Assembly: GCA_947476325.1 (NCBI GenBank)
Contig: CANJPZ010000011.1
Span: 17,796-81,795, forward strand
Direction of reading: 5' to 3'
Length of the DNA: 64,000 nt
Origin: Caulobacteraceae bacterium
Lineage (GTDB): Bacteria > Pseudomonadota > Alphaproteobacteria > Caulobacterales > Caulobacteraceae
The notes under the pieces are model-generated. The model was not told where the DNA came from. It ran no database searches and saw nothing but the letters and a program-made list of their open reading frames with translations. Position numbers and translations under genes: made by a program. Shown here piece by piece: positions 47,863 to 58,076 of the stretch. Position 1 is the stretch's first letter. Every line of letters starts with the position of its first letter.

Positions 47863-49293
47863 ATGACCCTTCCTGTATCCGCTCCCTCGATCCTGGACGC
47901 CCATGGCGTCGATCCCGAACGCGCCCGCGTCCTGCTCAGTGACGCCCTGCACACCGCCGACGACGGCGAGCTGTTTATTGAACACAGCGAAAGCGAGAGC
48001 TTTGTCTTTGACGACGGACGCCTGAAGTCTGCCAGTTACGACTCCACAGAGGGTTTTGGCCTGCGGGTGGTGGCCGAGGAATCGGCAGGTTACGCTCACG
48101 CCGCCGAGATCTCTGAGGCCGCCATCGCGCGTGCCGGCTCGGCTGCAAAACTGGCCCGCCGTGGCTATGAGGGCATCGCCGCCGAGGCGCCGCGCCAAAC
48201 CAACGCCAGGATCTATGGTGACGACGATCCCGTTGCCAACCCGGTGTTCTCGGACAAGGTCGCCCTGTTGCAGGAAATCGACGCCTGGGCCCGGGCCCGG
48301 GATCCGCGTGTCGTGCAGGTCAGCGTGGCTCTGGCCGGCGAGCGCCGGATCATCGAAATTCTTCGCGCCGATGGTTTGTTGCTGCGGGATGTGCGCCCGC
48401 TGGTGCGCCTGAGCGTCTCAATCACCGTCGAAAAGGACGGCCGCCGGGAAAGCGGCAACCATGGCGCCGGCGGCCGCGCCGGCTTCGATGCCTGGATCTC
48501 GGCGGACAAGTGGCAGGCCAGTGTTGATGAGGCCTTGCGCATGGCCCTGGTCAATCTGGAGGCTGTCGCCTGTCCGGCCGGCGAGATGGATGTGGTCCTT
48601 GGCCCGGGCTGGAATGGCGTGCTGTTGCACGAAGCCGTCGGCCACGGCCTGGAGGGCGACTTCAACCGCAAGGGCTCTTCGGCCTTCTCGGGACGTATCG
48701 GCCAGCGGGTCGCTGCGCCCGGCGTCACGGTTTTCGATGACGGGGCGATTCTCGGTCGCCGCGGTTCGCTGACGATTGACGATGAGGGCACGCCCACCTC
48801 GCGCACCGTCCTGATCGAGGACGGGATTCTCAAGGGTTACATGCACGACCGCATGAGCGCGCGCCTGATGGGCATGGAAGCAACGGGCAATGGCCGCCGC
48901 CAGTCCTATGCCCACACGCCTTTGCCGCGCATGACCAATACCGGCATGATGGGTGGGGAGCACAAATTCGCCGAGATGATCCAGTCCACCAGGATCGGCG
49001 TCTATTGCGCCAGTTTCTCGGGCGGTCAGGTGGACATCACCAACGGCAAGTTCGTCTTTCAGTGCACCGAGGCCTACAAGATCGAGGACGGAAAAATCAC
49101 TGCGCCGGTCAAGGGCGCGACCCTGATCGGCGATGGCCCTTCGGCCCTGACCCGGGTCACCATGATCGGTGATGATTTCGCCTTCGACGATGGAGTCGGC
49201 GTGTGCGGCAAGTCCGGCCAGGGCGTACCGGTCGGTGTGGGACAGCCCTCGCTCAAGATCACCGGGTTGACCGTCGGCGGCGCTGGGGGGTAA
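47863..49293 (+). CDS. tldD: Metalloprotease TldD
   Basis: 476 residues, full length. TldD forms a heterodimer with TldE (PmbA) that degrades unfolded or modified peptides in the cytoplasm. The zinc motif is HEAVGH (His256, Glu257, His261) in VLLHEAVGHGLEGDFNRKGS. RGSLTIDDEGTP, GRRQSYAHTPLPRMTNT and the C-terminal GVGVCGKSGQGVPVGVGQP are conserved. It begins 10 bases after the previous gene. No tldE is present in the window. Confidence 0.95.
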   Translation: MTLPVSAPSILDAHGVDPERARVLLSDALHTADDGELFIEHSESESFVFDDGRLKSASYDSTEGFGLRVVAEESAGYAHAAEISEAAIARAGSAAKLARRGYEGIAAEAPRQTNARIYGDDDPVANPVFSDKVALLQEIDAWARARDPRVVQVSVALAGERRIIEILRADGLLLRDVRPLVRLSVSITVEKDGRRESGNHGAGGRAGFDAWISADKWQASVDEALRMALVNLEAVACPAGEMDVVLGPGWNGVLLHEAVGHGLEGDFNRKGSSAFSGRIGQRVAAPGVTVFDDGAILGRRGSLTIDDEGTPTSRTVLIEDGILKGYMHDRMSARLMGMEATGNGRRQSYAHTPLPRMTNTGMMGGEHKFAEMIQSTRIGVYCASFSGGQVDITNGKFVFQCTEAYKIEDGKITAPVKGATLIGDGPSALTRVTMIGDDFAFDDGVGVCGKSGQGVPVGVGQPSLKITGLTVGGAGG

Positions 49294-49362
49294 AGCCTGA
49301 TGCGCGCAAACGCACCTATTCCCTGGCGTTTGCGGCGCTTGCGGTTGAAGGCCTGACAGGCA

Positions 49363-51459
49363 GTGTTGATCAGATCAACCGGCGCGCTTCAGGCGGCGGC
49401 CCTTGCGGGCGCGATCGCCCTCACAGGTCTGGCGTGGGTCCAGCCTGCTTTCGCCCAGCCGACCCCGGCCTTTTCGCCCGGCCAGAATGTTGTTTCCTAC
49501 AAAGCCGCCTATTTTGCGCCTCTGAAGGTCAAGACGGCACGCGAGATGGTCGGCCGCCTGCCGGGGTTTGCCTATGAAGACAGTGCCCCCGGCGTGCATG
49601 CGACGCAGGCCACCGGCAACGTTGTGATCAACGGCAAGTCGCCGGCCCTTGACGGCAAGACCCTTTCAGGTGTGCTGGAGTCGGTTCCAGCCAACACCGT
49701 GATCCGCATCGATCTGGTTCGTAACGGCGCCAATGGCGTGCAGATGGCGCCCTGGAGCGTGATGGCCAATGTCATTGTACGCCGACCTGACGCCATCCGG
49801 GGCAGCGTCAATACCCGGACCGAGGTTAACCCGGCGGGCATTCCGGGCGAGACCGCAGCGCTCAACCTGAACCGACGGCTTGGCCAGACGAGCCTGGATT
49901 TCACAACCGAGGGCGCGCGGACCCCTGGCGGCGGGTCGGTGACGACGGGGCAGAGAATCCGCCTGTCTGACGGCTCTATCCAGCTTCACAATCGGCAGTA
50001 CGCCACAGGCGAGAATGACCGGGTCGTGGTTCGCAGCGGTCTGGACGCGCCGTTCGCTGGCGGCCGCATTCGTGTTGATGGAGGCCTGTCGCGTTCGGAA
50101 AACATCGGAACGACCCTGACCCTGAATTACAAGACTGGAACGACTTCGGTCTCGCGGGGCGCGCGGAACAGCGGGCGCGACCGCAATGGTCAGGTCCGGT
50201 ATTCGACCGATTTGGGACCATTGCTTCAGTTTGAGAGCCAGCTATCGAACGCCGACAATTTGTCGAAGTCGAAATCCACATCGAGCAGCGGAACGACCAC
50301 GATTTCGATCCGGAATTCCGGAACCCGGACGGGTCGCATCAGCGCCCGTTACAGGAGCGGCCAACCGCTTTCCTTCGACGCCGGCCTTGAGACCACCATG
50401 AACTGGCAGGGCGGCCAGACATTTCGGCAGACCAATGGCGTGCCGGACGGGTTGCCTTCGTCCTCGGTCGATGCTGATCGCACCCGCACGCAGATCTTCG
50501 AGACCACGACCTGGCGGGCCAGCCCCAAACTGACCTTGAGAGGCGGGCTGCGCTTTGACGCCACCACGGTCATGGTCAAGGGGCCGAAAGCGGCCAGCGA
50601 CACCTTTGACATGCTGCGCCCAAGCTTCGAGACCGCCTTGAAGGTGAGCCCTCTGACAGACCTGAATGTTACCGTTGATCGGGGTGTTCAGCCCGTCGAT
50701 ATCGGCAACTTCATCTCAAGTGTCAGCTACCGGGACGTCGGCAACGATGACATCGTCACCATCGGCAACACCGATCTGGCGCCCCAGACCGACTGGACCG
50801 TCCGGTTGGGCGTCCAGCACCGGTTTGATGGCCGCGGCTTGATTTCGGTCAGCGCGGCCCACACCGCTTTGTCTGACGTCGTCGATCGCATTTTGCTGAT
50901 CACGCAAACGACTGATCCCAGCACCGGTCAGGTCAAGTCGCGCAGCTTCGAGGCGACCGGAAATATCGGCGGCGGCTATCGCCGCAATCTGAACGTCAAC
51001 CTGAACCTGCCCCTGGATACCTATGGCCTTCAGGGCGGACAGGTCAGAATGCAGGCGACCTGGCGTGACTCGAAGATGACCGACGCATTTACGGGTGAAG
51101 ACCGGCGATTTTCAGGGGAGGTGCCGATGTCCTGGACGCTCGGTCTCAGCGAAGAGTTCAAGGACGGCGCGCTTCGCACAGGTCTGGACGCCAGCGGCGG
51201 CCTGGATACCGATTCCTATCATCGCGGCGATGTCAGCGTTCTGAGCAGCGGAGCCTACCTGTCTGCATACGCCGAATACCGCCTGACTCCTCAGGTTACC
51301 ATCCGTCTGGATGCCCGCGATCTCACTGGCCGCATTCAGGTCACCCAACGCGATGTGTACGCCGGCGGCGATCGAACGGGCGGTGTGATCTCGTCTCACG
51401 AGACATTCCAGACCCAGGGCGGACCGTCCTTTGAACTGAACGTCCGACGCAATTTCTAG
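49363..51459 (+). CDS. TonB-dependent outer-membrane receptor
   Basis: 698 residues with a GTG start and weak ribosome site (the adjacent TTG is an alternative). A signal peptide (about 1-31, ending AFA-QP) leads into a plug domain: TAREMVGRLPGFAYED, TGNVVINGKSPALDGKTL, VLESVPANTVIRIDLVRNGANGVQM. The remainder is beta-barrel strands, ending in aromatic FELNVRRNF. It belongs to the class without clear siderophore features, widespread in Caulobacterales; substrate unknown. No typical TonB box is obvious before the plug. No neighbouring uptake genes. Confidence 0.88.
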   Translation: MLIRSTGALQAAALAGAIALTGLAWVQPAFAQPTPAFSPGQNVVSYKAAYFAPLKVKTAREMVGRLPGFAYEDSAPGVHATQATGNVVINGKSPALDGKTLSGVLESVPANTVIRIDLVRNGANGVQMAPWSVMANVIVRRPDAIRGSVNTRTEVNPAGIPGETAALNLNRRLGQTSLDFTTEGARTPGGGSVTTGQRIRLSDGSIQLHNRQYATGENDRVVVRSGLDAPFAGGRIRVDGGLSRSENIGTTLTLNYKTGTTSVSRGARNSGRDRNGQVRYSTDLGPLLQFESQLSNADNLSKSKSTSSSGTTTISIRNSGTRTGRISARYRSGQPLSFDAGLETTMNWQGGQTFRQTNGVPDGLPSSSVDADRTRTQIFETTTWRASPKLTLRGGLRFDATTVMVKGPKAASDTFDMLRPSFETALKVSPLTDLNVTVDRGVQPVDIGNFISSVSYRDVGNDDIVTIGNTDLAPQTDWTVRLGVQHRFDGRGLISVSAAHTALSDVVDRILLITQTTDPSTGQVKSRSFEATGNIGGGYRRNLNVNLNLPLDTYGLQGGQVRMQATWRDSKMTDAFTGEDRRFSGEVPMSWTLGLSEEFKDGALRTGLDASGGLDTDSYHRGDVSVLSSGAYLSAYAEYRLTPQVTIRLDARDLTGRIQVTQRDVYAGGDRTGGVISSHETFQTQGGPSFELNVRRNF

Positions 51460-51743
51460 AAGCGCCGGACCAGTTGAGGGTTGCGTGGGACTCAATCAAA
51501 CGATCCGCCATGGGCGCGGACGCCCCATTCGTCAAAATTACGCCTTGGCTGCGCCCAATAGTGTGGACTGTGGCGCATGCGCCTGCGGCTTTTTGCAGGC
51601 GTGTAATACGACGGTAAACGCCGGGTAGTAGGTCCACCCGCCTTGGCCGGTGTTGGCACATGCACAAGGCGGCGAAGTTCGCCCGAAAACGTTGATTGAC
51701 CAACCCGGTCCGGGTGGCGATCGGGAGTGAGGAAAGTCGTATT

Positions 51744-52943
51744 ATGAAGGCGAACAAAGGCCTCATCGTAGGAATAATCGTGGTTCTCGTCGCGGCCCTG
51801 GCCGGCGGCGGCTATTTCGCCATTCAAAAGTTCAAGGGACCGCCCAAGCCGCAGTACCTGACGGCTGAAGCCAAGATTGGTGATGTCGAGGACGCCGTAC
51901 TGGCGACAGGCTCGCTCCAGCCCTCTGAAGTGATCAATGTCGGCGCCGAGACCGGCGGACGGGTTATCGCGGTCAAGGTCAAGCTCGGCGATCTCGTGCA
52001 ACAGGGCGATCTGATCGCCAATCTCGACCCGACCAACCTGCAAAACCAGGTGCGTCAACAGGAAACCCAGATCCAGCAGGCCCAGGGCCAGCTGAACAAC
52101 CAGCGGGCCCAGCTGGAACTCACCAAGGCCAACGTCTCGCGCGCTGAAACCTTGCTGTCCAAGGGCGCCGGCACCCAGGTGCAGCTGGACCAGGCCAAGG
52201 CCAACCTCGCCAGCCAGATGGCCAACATCGCCTCCAACGAGGGCAATGTCCGCAACCAGGAGATCAACCTGGAGAACGCGCGCAACAATCTGGAAAAGGC
52301 CAACATCAAGGCCCCGATGACCGGTATTATCGCTGAAGTCGTCTCGCGTCAGGGCCAGACCATCAACAACAACCAGCAGGTCCCGGTTATCGTCCGCCTC
52401 GCGAAGATGGACGTCATGACTGTTCGCACCCAGGTGTCGGAAGCCGACATTGTCAAGGTGCACCCGGGCCAGAAGGTTTATTTCACCATCCTGGGCGAGC
52501 CCGGCAAACGCTATTACGCCACACTGCGCGCCCGCGAACTGACGCCGGCCGGCGGCGTGCTCGACCCGAGCGGCGGCGGTCTGCAAAAGGGCGCCATCTA
52601 TTACAACGTGCTGTTCGAGGTCGATAACAAGGACAGTGTCCTGTTCCCGTCGATGACCGCCGAGGTTCACGTGGTACTGGCCGAGGCCCACAATGTGCTG
52701 ACCATCCCCTCGGTCGCCCTGGGCCCCAAGGGCGCCGACGGCCGCAATACCGTTCAGGTCGCCCAGGCCGACGGAAGCCTAGCGGAACGCAAGGTTCTGG
52801 TTGGGGTCAACAACAACTTTGTGGCCGAGATCAAGGACGGCCTGAAGGTCGGCGACAAGGTGGTGATCGGTGAAGCCGGCGCGCCGACGGCGTCCGAGCC
52901 TGCCAAGCCGCTGTTCAACGCACCGGTGGTTTCCCAGCCGTGA
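51744..52943 (+). CDS. macA: MacA-like membrane-fusion (periplasmic adaptor) protein 1
   Basis: 399 residues from MKANKGLIVG, chosen for GAGGAAAG about eight bases upstream. An N-terminal anchor helix (about 6-28) precedes a biotinyl-lipoyl domain (GSLQPSEVINVGAETGGRVIAV), a long coiled-coil hairpin (about 97-190, Gln/Asn-rich), a beta-barrel (VIVRLAKMDVMTVRTQVSEADIVKVHPGQKV region) and a membrane-proximal domain. It links the MacB pump to an outer-membrane channel not encoded here. Its stop overlaps macB (GTGA). Confidence 0.92.
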   Translation: MKANKGLIVGIIVVLVAALAGGGYFAIQKFKGPPKPQYLTAEAKIGDVEDAVLATGSLQPSEVINVGAETGGRVIAVKVKLGDLVQQGDLIANLDPTNLQNQVRQQETQIQQAQGQLNNQRAQLELTKANVSRAETLLSKGAGTQVQLDQAKANLASQMANIASNEGNVRNQEINLENARNNLEKANIKAPMTGIIAEVVSRQGQTINNNQQVPVIVRLAKMDVMTVRTQVSEADIVKVHPGQKVYFTILGEPGKRYYATLRARELTPAGGVLDPSGGGLQKGAIYYNVLFEVDNKDSVLFPSMTAEVHVVLAEAHNVLTIPSVALGPKGADGRNTVQVAQADGSLAERKVLVGVNNNFVAEIKDGLKVGDKVVIGEAGAPTASEPAKPLFNAPVVSQP

Positions 52944-54895
52944 AAAAAGCGCTTCTCCGCCTGAAGGGCGTGTGGCGGGAGTATGCGACGGGCGACCATG
53001 TGGTCTCCGCGCTGCGAGACGTCGATCTGACCATTGAAGCCGGCGAGATGGTGGCCATCATCGGTCCGTCCGGCTCGGGCAAGTCCACGCTTATGAACAT
53101 CCTCGGATGTCTCGATAAGCCGACCAGGGGCACCTACGAGGTGGCCGGCCGCGACGTGGCCGAGCTGACCCCCGATGAGCTGGCGTCCCTGCGCCGTGAG
53201 CATTTCGGCTTCATCTTCCAGCGCTACCACCTGCTGGCCGACCTCAACGCCCAGGGCAATGTCGAGGTGCCCGCCGTCTACGCTGGCTGGAGCCGCCGCA
53301 AGCGTCATGAACGTTCGGCCGCCCTGCTCAACAGGCTGGGTCTGGCTGATCGCCTGGCGCACCATCCGAACCAGCTTTCAGGTGGTCAGCAGCAAAGAGT
53401 CAGCGTCGCCCGCGCCCTTATGAACGGCGGCGAGGTGATCCTGGCGGACGAGCCTACCGGCGCGCTGGATTCCAAGAGCGGCGCCGAGATGCTGCGCATT
53501 CTCGACGAGCTCAGCGCTGATGGGCACACGGTCATCCTAGTGACCCACGATTCCAAGGTTGCCGCCCACGCCCGCCGGATCATTGAGATCAGCGATGGCG
53601 TGATCGTCTCTGACCGGCCGACTGAAAAGGCGACCGAGCCGCGTGAAGGCCGCCCGCTCTCAGCCGTTAACGTCAAGGAAAGCTGGCTGGCTGGCCTGGA
53701 CCGTCTCAGCGAAGCCCTGCGCATGGCGCTGGCCGCCATGAACGCTCACCGCCTGCGCACCTTCCTGACCATGTTGGGCATCATCATCGGAATCGCCTCG
53801 GTGGTCAGCATTGTGGCTCTGGGCGATGGCTCCAAGAAAGCCATTCTCGGCGAAATCGCCACCATCGGCTCCAACACCATTACGGTCTATCCGGGCCGCG
53901 GGGCAGGCGATACGCGCGCCACAGAGATTCACACGCTCAATCTCGATGACGTGGCGGCCCTGTCGACCCAGGTTTATGCCGACAGTGTCACGCCGGCGGT
54001 CACCACCTCGGGACTCATCCGTCGTGGCCGGATTTCTACAACGGTGGTGGTCAATGGCGTCGGCGATCAATCCTTTCGCGTACGTGGCGTAAAGATGGCC
54101 AAGGGTCGGGTCTTCGGGCCCGACAGCGTCTCGCGTTATGCGCAGGAAGTTGTCCTGGACGACGCCACTGCCCGCAAGATGTTCCCGGGCGGCGAAGATC
54201 CGATCGGCAAGATCGTGATCATTGCAGGCGTGCCGTTCAGCGTGCTGGGCGTCACCGCCCGCAGCGACAACGCTTTCTTCGGCGCCGGTGATGAGCTGAT
54301 GGTCTGGGCGCCGCACACGACCGTCAACGCCCGTCTGCTGCACGCCGCCGACCTGCACAGCGTCACCGTGCGTCTGACCGATGTGGTCTCGACCGAGGTC
54401 GCCGAAGGAGCCATGACGCGCCTTCTGTCCCTGCGCCACGGGGCCCAGGACTTCTATTTCGTCTCGAGTGATTCCGTTCGCCGGACGGTCGAGACGGTGA
54501 CCCTTATGCTGTCACTGCTGATCGGCGCGATCGGCGGCATCTCGCTGATGGTCGGCGGTCTGGGCGTGATGAACATCATGCTGGTGTCGGTGTCCGAACG
54601 AACCCGGGAGATCGGGGTGCGCACCGCCATCGGCGCGCGCCGCTCGGATATCATGAGCCAGTTCATCATCGAGGCGATCCTGGTCTGCCTGATCGGCGGA
54701 ACGCTTGGCGTCGGTCTGGCGCTGGGCATCGGGGTGATCTTCGCCCAGTTCGTGAAGCAGTTTCAGATGGTTTATTCGCCCACCTCGATCATCGCCGCCT
54801 TTGCCGTCTCCAGTCTGATCGGGCTGGTGTTCGGATGGCTGCCGGCCCGCAACGCCGCACGGCTTGATCCGGTGGACGCGCTCTCTCGCGAGTAG
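52940..54895 (+). CDS. macB: MacB-like ABC transporter, fused ATPase and permease
   Basis: 651 residues from GTG. N-terminal ATPase: Walker A IIGPSGSGKST, Q-loop FIFQRYHLL, signature LSGGQQQR, Walker B VILADEPTGALD, His in LVTHDSK. After a linker (about 230-270) the MacB permease has one helix at about 275, a periplasmic domain (about 300-510), and three helices at the end (about 515, 570, 610) with VGGLGVMNIMLVSVSERTREIGVRTAIGARRSDI. It is a mechanotransmission-type exporter of macrolides, peptides or lipoproteins. It is flanked by two different adaptor genes. Confidence 0.95.
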   Translation: MKKALLRLKGVWREYATGDHVVSALRDVDLTIEAGEMVAIIGPSGSGKSTLMNILGCLDKPTRGTYEVAGRDVAELTPDELASLRREHFGFIFQRYHLLADLNAQGNVEVPAVYAGWSRRKRHERSAALLNRLGLADRLAHHPNQLSGGQQQRVSVARALMNGGEVILADEPTGALDSKSGAEMLRILDELSADGHTVILVTHDSKVAAHARRIIEISDGVIVSDRPTEKATEPREGRPLSAVNVKESWLAGLDRLSEALRMALAAMNAHRLRTFLTMLGIIIGIASVVSIVALGDGSKKAILGEIATIGSNTITVYPGRGAGDTRATEIHTLNLDDVAALSTQVYADSVTPAVTTSGLIRRGRISTTVVVNGVGDQSFRVRGVKMAKGRVFGPDSVSRYAQEVVLDDATARKMFPGGEDPIGKIVIIAGVPFSVLGVTARSDNAFFGAGDELMVWAPHTTVNARLLHAADLHSVTVRLTDVVSTEVAEGAMTRLLSLRHGAQDFYFVSSDSVRRTVETVTLMLSLLIGAIGGISLMVGGLGVMNIMLVSVSERTREIGVRTAIGARRSDIMSQFIIEAILVCLIGGTLGVGLALGIGVIFAQFVKQFQMVYSPTSIIAAFAVSSLIGLVFGWLPARNAARLDPVDALSRE

Positions 54896-54985
54896 GCGAT
54901 TTTCAATTAGGCGTCGAAATGGCTATTTTGACGAAGAGACACAGCTAGGGCTTCGAACAATGTCACCGCGCCAGGCGCAACGCAC

Positions 54986-56179
54986 ATGAAGATGGGAAAA
55001 GGTCTGGTGGGCGGCCTGGTGGCGGGCGGCGTTATCCTTGCCGCGGCCGGCTGCGTCTTTGTGACCCAATCTCTGTGGCGTCCCGCCGAGATCAAATACA
55101 AGACCGCGGTGGCCCGGATCGGCGATGTCGAGATCACCGTTCAGGCCACTGGATCCCTGCAGCCCACCAATACCGTCGAGGTGGCCGCCGAGATTCCCGG
55201 GCGGGTCATGTCGCTGTCGGTCAAGCGCGGCGATCACGTCAAGATCGGTGATCCCATTGCGATCATCCAGTCCCGCGACCTGCGCAGCAACCTGCAGAAC
55301 GCCCAGCAGCAGGTGAATAACCTGACCGGGAACATGCAGAACTTCCAGCGCAACGTCACCTTCTCGAAGTCCAATCTCGACCGCTACACCGCGCTTAAGG
55401 AAAAAGGTATCACCAGCCAGGTGCAGGTGGAAAACGCCATCTCCCAGCTCAATAACGCCCAGTTTAATGTCACCTCGATGGAGGGACAGCTGGCATCCGC
55501 CAGGGTGCGTCTGCAGTCGGCGACAGCCGATCTGGACAAGGAAAACGTCCGCGCGCCGGTTGAGGGCGAGGTCGCTGAAATCGTCAATCCAGCCGGCCAG
55601 GTGATCAACAACTTCCAGGGCCCGCCGACCATCGTCAAGATTGTCACGACGGATGTCATGACCGTCTACGCCCGGATCCCCGAGGCGGACATCAACAAGA
55701 TCCACCCCGGCCAGCGCGCCTATTTCACCATCCTGGGCCAGCCCGGCCGCCGCTTTTACGGTGAGCTGCGGTTCCGCGATCTGAACGCCATCGGCCGGTC
55801 GGTCGGCAACACAGGCGCCATTCCCGACGCCGAGATTCTCTACAATGTGCTGTTTGACGTGCCGAACACCGATAATTTGTTCCTGCCGGCCATGACCGCC
55901 GACGTCCACGTAATCATGGCCGAGGCAAAGAAGGCGGTGCTCATCCCGGCTCGCGCACTGGGCCTGAAACGACCGGACGGCCTGACCGTCGTCCGTGTCA
56001 TGGGGGCGAACAACCGGCCGATCGAGCGGAACGTGCTGGTCGGCGTCAACAACGGCGAGATGGCCGAGATCAAGGACGGCCTGAACGCCGGCGAGATCGT
56101 CGTCGTACCCGATGCGCCTGTCGTTAAGGACGACGAAGGTCCCAAGCCCCTGCTGGGCGGACTGTCCGCCCCCAAGTAA
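54986..56179 (+). CDS. MacA-like membrane-fusion (periplasmic adaptor) protein 2
   Basis: 397 residues, clearly related to the first adaptor but distinct (shared YFTILGQPGRRFYGEL, TADVHVIMAEAKKAVLIPARALG and GVNNGEMAEIKDGLNAGEIVVV). It has an anchor helix (about 8-27), lipoyl domain, coiled-coil hairpin (about 100-185) and barrel. 90 bases after macB, so probably in the same transcript. Having two adaptors for one pump suggests a mixed hexamer or alternative pumps. It ends immediately before the convergent transporter gene. Confidence 0.88.
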   Translation: MKMGKGLVGGLVAGGVILAAAGCVFVTQSLWRPAEIKYKTAVARIGDVEITVQATGSLQPTNTVEVAAEIPGRVMSLSVKRGDHVKIGDPIAIIQSRDLRSNLQNAQQQVNNLTGNMQNFQRNVTFSKSNLDRYTALKEKGITSQVQVENAISQLNNAQFNVTSMEGQLASARVRLQSATADLDKENVRAPVEGEVAEIVNPAGQVINNFQGPPTIVKIVTTDVMTVYARIPEADINKIHPGQRAYFTILGQPGRRFYGELRFRDLNAIGRSVGNTGAIPDAEILYNVLFDVPNTDNLFLPAMTADVHVIMAEAKKAVLIPARALGLKRPDGLTVVRVMGANNRPIERNVLVGVNNGEMAEIKDGLNAGEIVVVPDAPVVKDDEGPKPLLGGLSAPK

Positions 56180-58003
56180 TCAGGCCTCGTCGGTATCCAG
56201 GCTCTGACGCTCGTCACCATGTTCGGGCAGCGGGCCAGTGTCGCTCGCGCCGTGGGCCAGTTTCTTGAGCCAGGGCGACAGCACCAGCAACAATACCCCG
56301 GCCCCGATGCCCCAGATGCCGATCATCCTGAAAACATCCGAATAGGTGGCCAGGGCCTTGCCGGGGTCGAGCACCTGGCCAGCGACCGTTTCGGTGGCGG
56401 TCAACTGGGCGACCTTGCCGCCGATCCACTGGGCCCAGGATGAAGCCAGGAACCAGGTCGCCATCATGGTGGACAGGATGACGGGCGGCGACAGTTTGGT
56501 GATCTGCGACAGGCCGACGGGCGACAGGCAAAGCTCACCCGTGGTGTGCAGCAGATAGGCCAGGGCCAGGAAGATCAGGGGGACCTGGAAGTCGCTCCCC
56601 GCGAAGGTTGCACCCCAGACCAGCACAAAGAACCCCGCGCCGACCTGGATCAGGGCCAGGGCAAACTTGAACACCGGATTCGGATCGAGCTTGCGCTGAC
56701 CCAGCCATGCCCAGATGGCCGAGAACACCGGCGCGAAGATCAGGATGAAGCCGGAATTGAACGACTGGGTCTGGGCCGCCGTCATGGTCTGTCCAGTCGT
56801 GATGCGCAGGTCGGTATTACGCTCCGCAAACTGATTAAGAGACGAGCCCGCTTGCTCGAACAGGGTCCAGAACAACACTGAAGCGCCGACCAGAATGAGC
56901 GCCAGGACAATCCGGGCGCGTTCCTGAGCCGTGCATTTGGTCACCGCGAACAAGCCAAAGTAGCCTAGAATGGCGACCGATCCGATGCCCAGCAGCCAGC
57001 CCACGCTGGCATTGTGCTGCACCAGCACCCAGACGACGGCGACGCCCGCAAGCCCCGCGGCGTAGAGCGCCCATTCCAGATTTATGGGGCCCAGCACGGG
57101 CTTTTTCAGGGCTTCGGGATTGGGCGGCTCGCCCTTGCCCTGAAGCAAGGGTTTGCCCAGCATGAAGACGACAAAGCCGGCCAGCATGCCCAGGCCGGCC
57201 AGGCCGAACCCAGCCCACCAGCCGACCGTTGTGCCGATGCTGCCGCACAGGATTGAAGCCCAGAAGGCCCCGAGGTTGATGCCATAATAATAGAGAGTGA
57301 AGCCCGGATCGCGGCGGGGATCACGCTCCTTATAGAGCTGGCCGACGATCGACGAGATGTTGGCCTTCAGAAAGCCCACCCCCATCACGATCAGGGCCAG
57401 CGCCAGGAACATTACATTCTTGAAGATCGCCGGACCTTCCTGGACCTTCAGCTCGTAATTTCCCGTGCGCAGAATTGACGGCAGGGGCGCGCCGGCGGGC
57501 AGGCCCTTGATCTCGAGGCCGCCGCCTTCCGCAGGGCCGTAGTCATAGAGGCCGTCGCCAACCTTGAGCTGGACGTGGCGGGTGTCGCCGCGACCCTGAA
57601 CTTGGAATTCGTACTGTGCCCCGCCCGTCGCCAGGATCTGTTTGGCGGCGGGCCCCTCGACCGCCATGGTCAGGTGCCCGGCCACGAGCAACAGGGCGCC
57701 AAAAGCGATGGCTTTGCGGGTGCCCAGGAAGCGGTCGGCCAGCATGCCGCCGATCAGGGGTGTCAGATAGACAAGCGAGGTATAGGCCCCGTACTGGCCT
57801 TGCGCTTCCTTGTCCTGAAACAGGAATTGCTGGGTCAGGTAAAAGATCAGCAGGCCGCGCATGCCGTAGTAGGAAAACCGCTCCCACATTTCGGCGAAGA
57901 ACAGGATGAACAGCCCGCGCGGGTGGTTGCGAAGCTGCAGCAGGACGGGGATCGCCGTCGCTACGGTGATGACGATGCCAGCCCAGAAAACCAGATCGAA
58001 CAT
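56180..58003 (-). CDS. POT/PTR2-family proton-coupled peptide transporter
   Basis: 607 residues. The signature E-M-W-E-R-F-S-Y-Y-G (residues 38-47) is the ExxER-F-YYG proton and peptide motif, and LVYLTPLIGGMLADRFLGTRK follows. Twelve or more helices. Residues about 117-193, between the third and fourth helices, form a beta-rich insertion with FQVQGRGDTRHVQLKVGD and GNYELKVQEGPAIF that most POT proteins lack. It imports di- and tripeptides across the inner membrane. Single gene facing macA2. Confidence 0.9.
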   Translation of the reverse strand: MFDLVFWAGIVITVATAIPVLLQLRNHPRGLFILFFAEMWERFSYYGMRGLLIFYLTQQFLFQDKEAQGQYGAYTSLVYLTPLIGGMLADRFLGTRKAIAFGALLLVAGHLTMAVEGPAAKQILATGGAQYEFQVQGRGDTRHVQLKVGDGLYDYGPAEGGGLEIKGLPAGAPLPSILRTGNYELKVQEGPAIFKNVMFLALALIVMGVGFLKANISSIVGQLYKERDPRRDPGFTLYYYGINLGAFWASILCGSIGTTVGWWAGFGLAGLGMLAGFVVFMLGKPLLQGKGEPPNPEALKKPVLGPINLEWALYAAGLAGVAVVWVLVQHNASVGWLLGIGSVAILGYFGLFAVTKCTAQERARIVLALILVGASVLFWTLFEQAGSSLNQFAERNTDLRITTGQTMTAAQTQSFNSGFILIFAPVFSAIWAWLGQRKLDPNPVFKFALALIQVGAGFFVLVWGATFAGSDFQVPLIFLALAYLLHTTGELCLSPVGLSQITKLSPPVILSTMMATWFLASSWAQWIGGKVAQLTATETVAGQVLDPGKALATYSDVFRMIGIWGIGAGVLLLVLSPWLKKLAHGASDTGPLPEHGDERQSLDTDEA

Positions 58004-58076
58004 TCGCCTTGCCCCCTTGCGTCTTGTCCTGCCCGCACCTCACCACGGAGGCGGGCCATTCACAAGCGGGGCGGGG

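Noticed and set aside
51580..51601. Hairpin CGCCTGC/GCAGGCG after the TonB-dependent receptor gene
   Set aside because: Seven pairs with an eight-base loop and no T-run after it, so a terminator is not supported; it may be chance.
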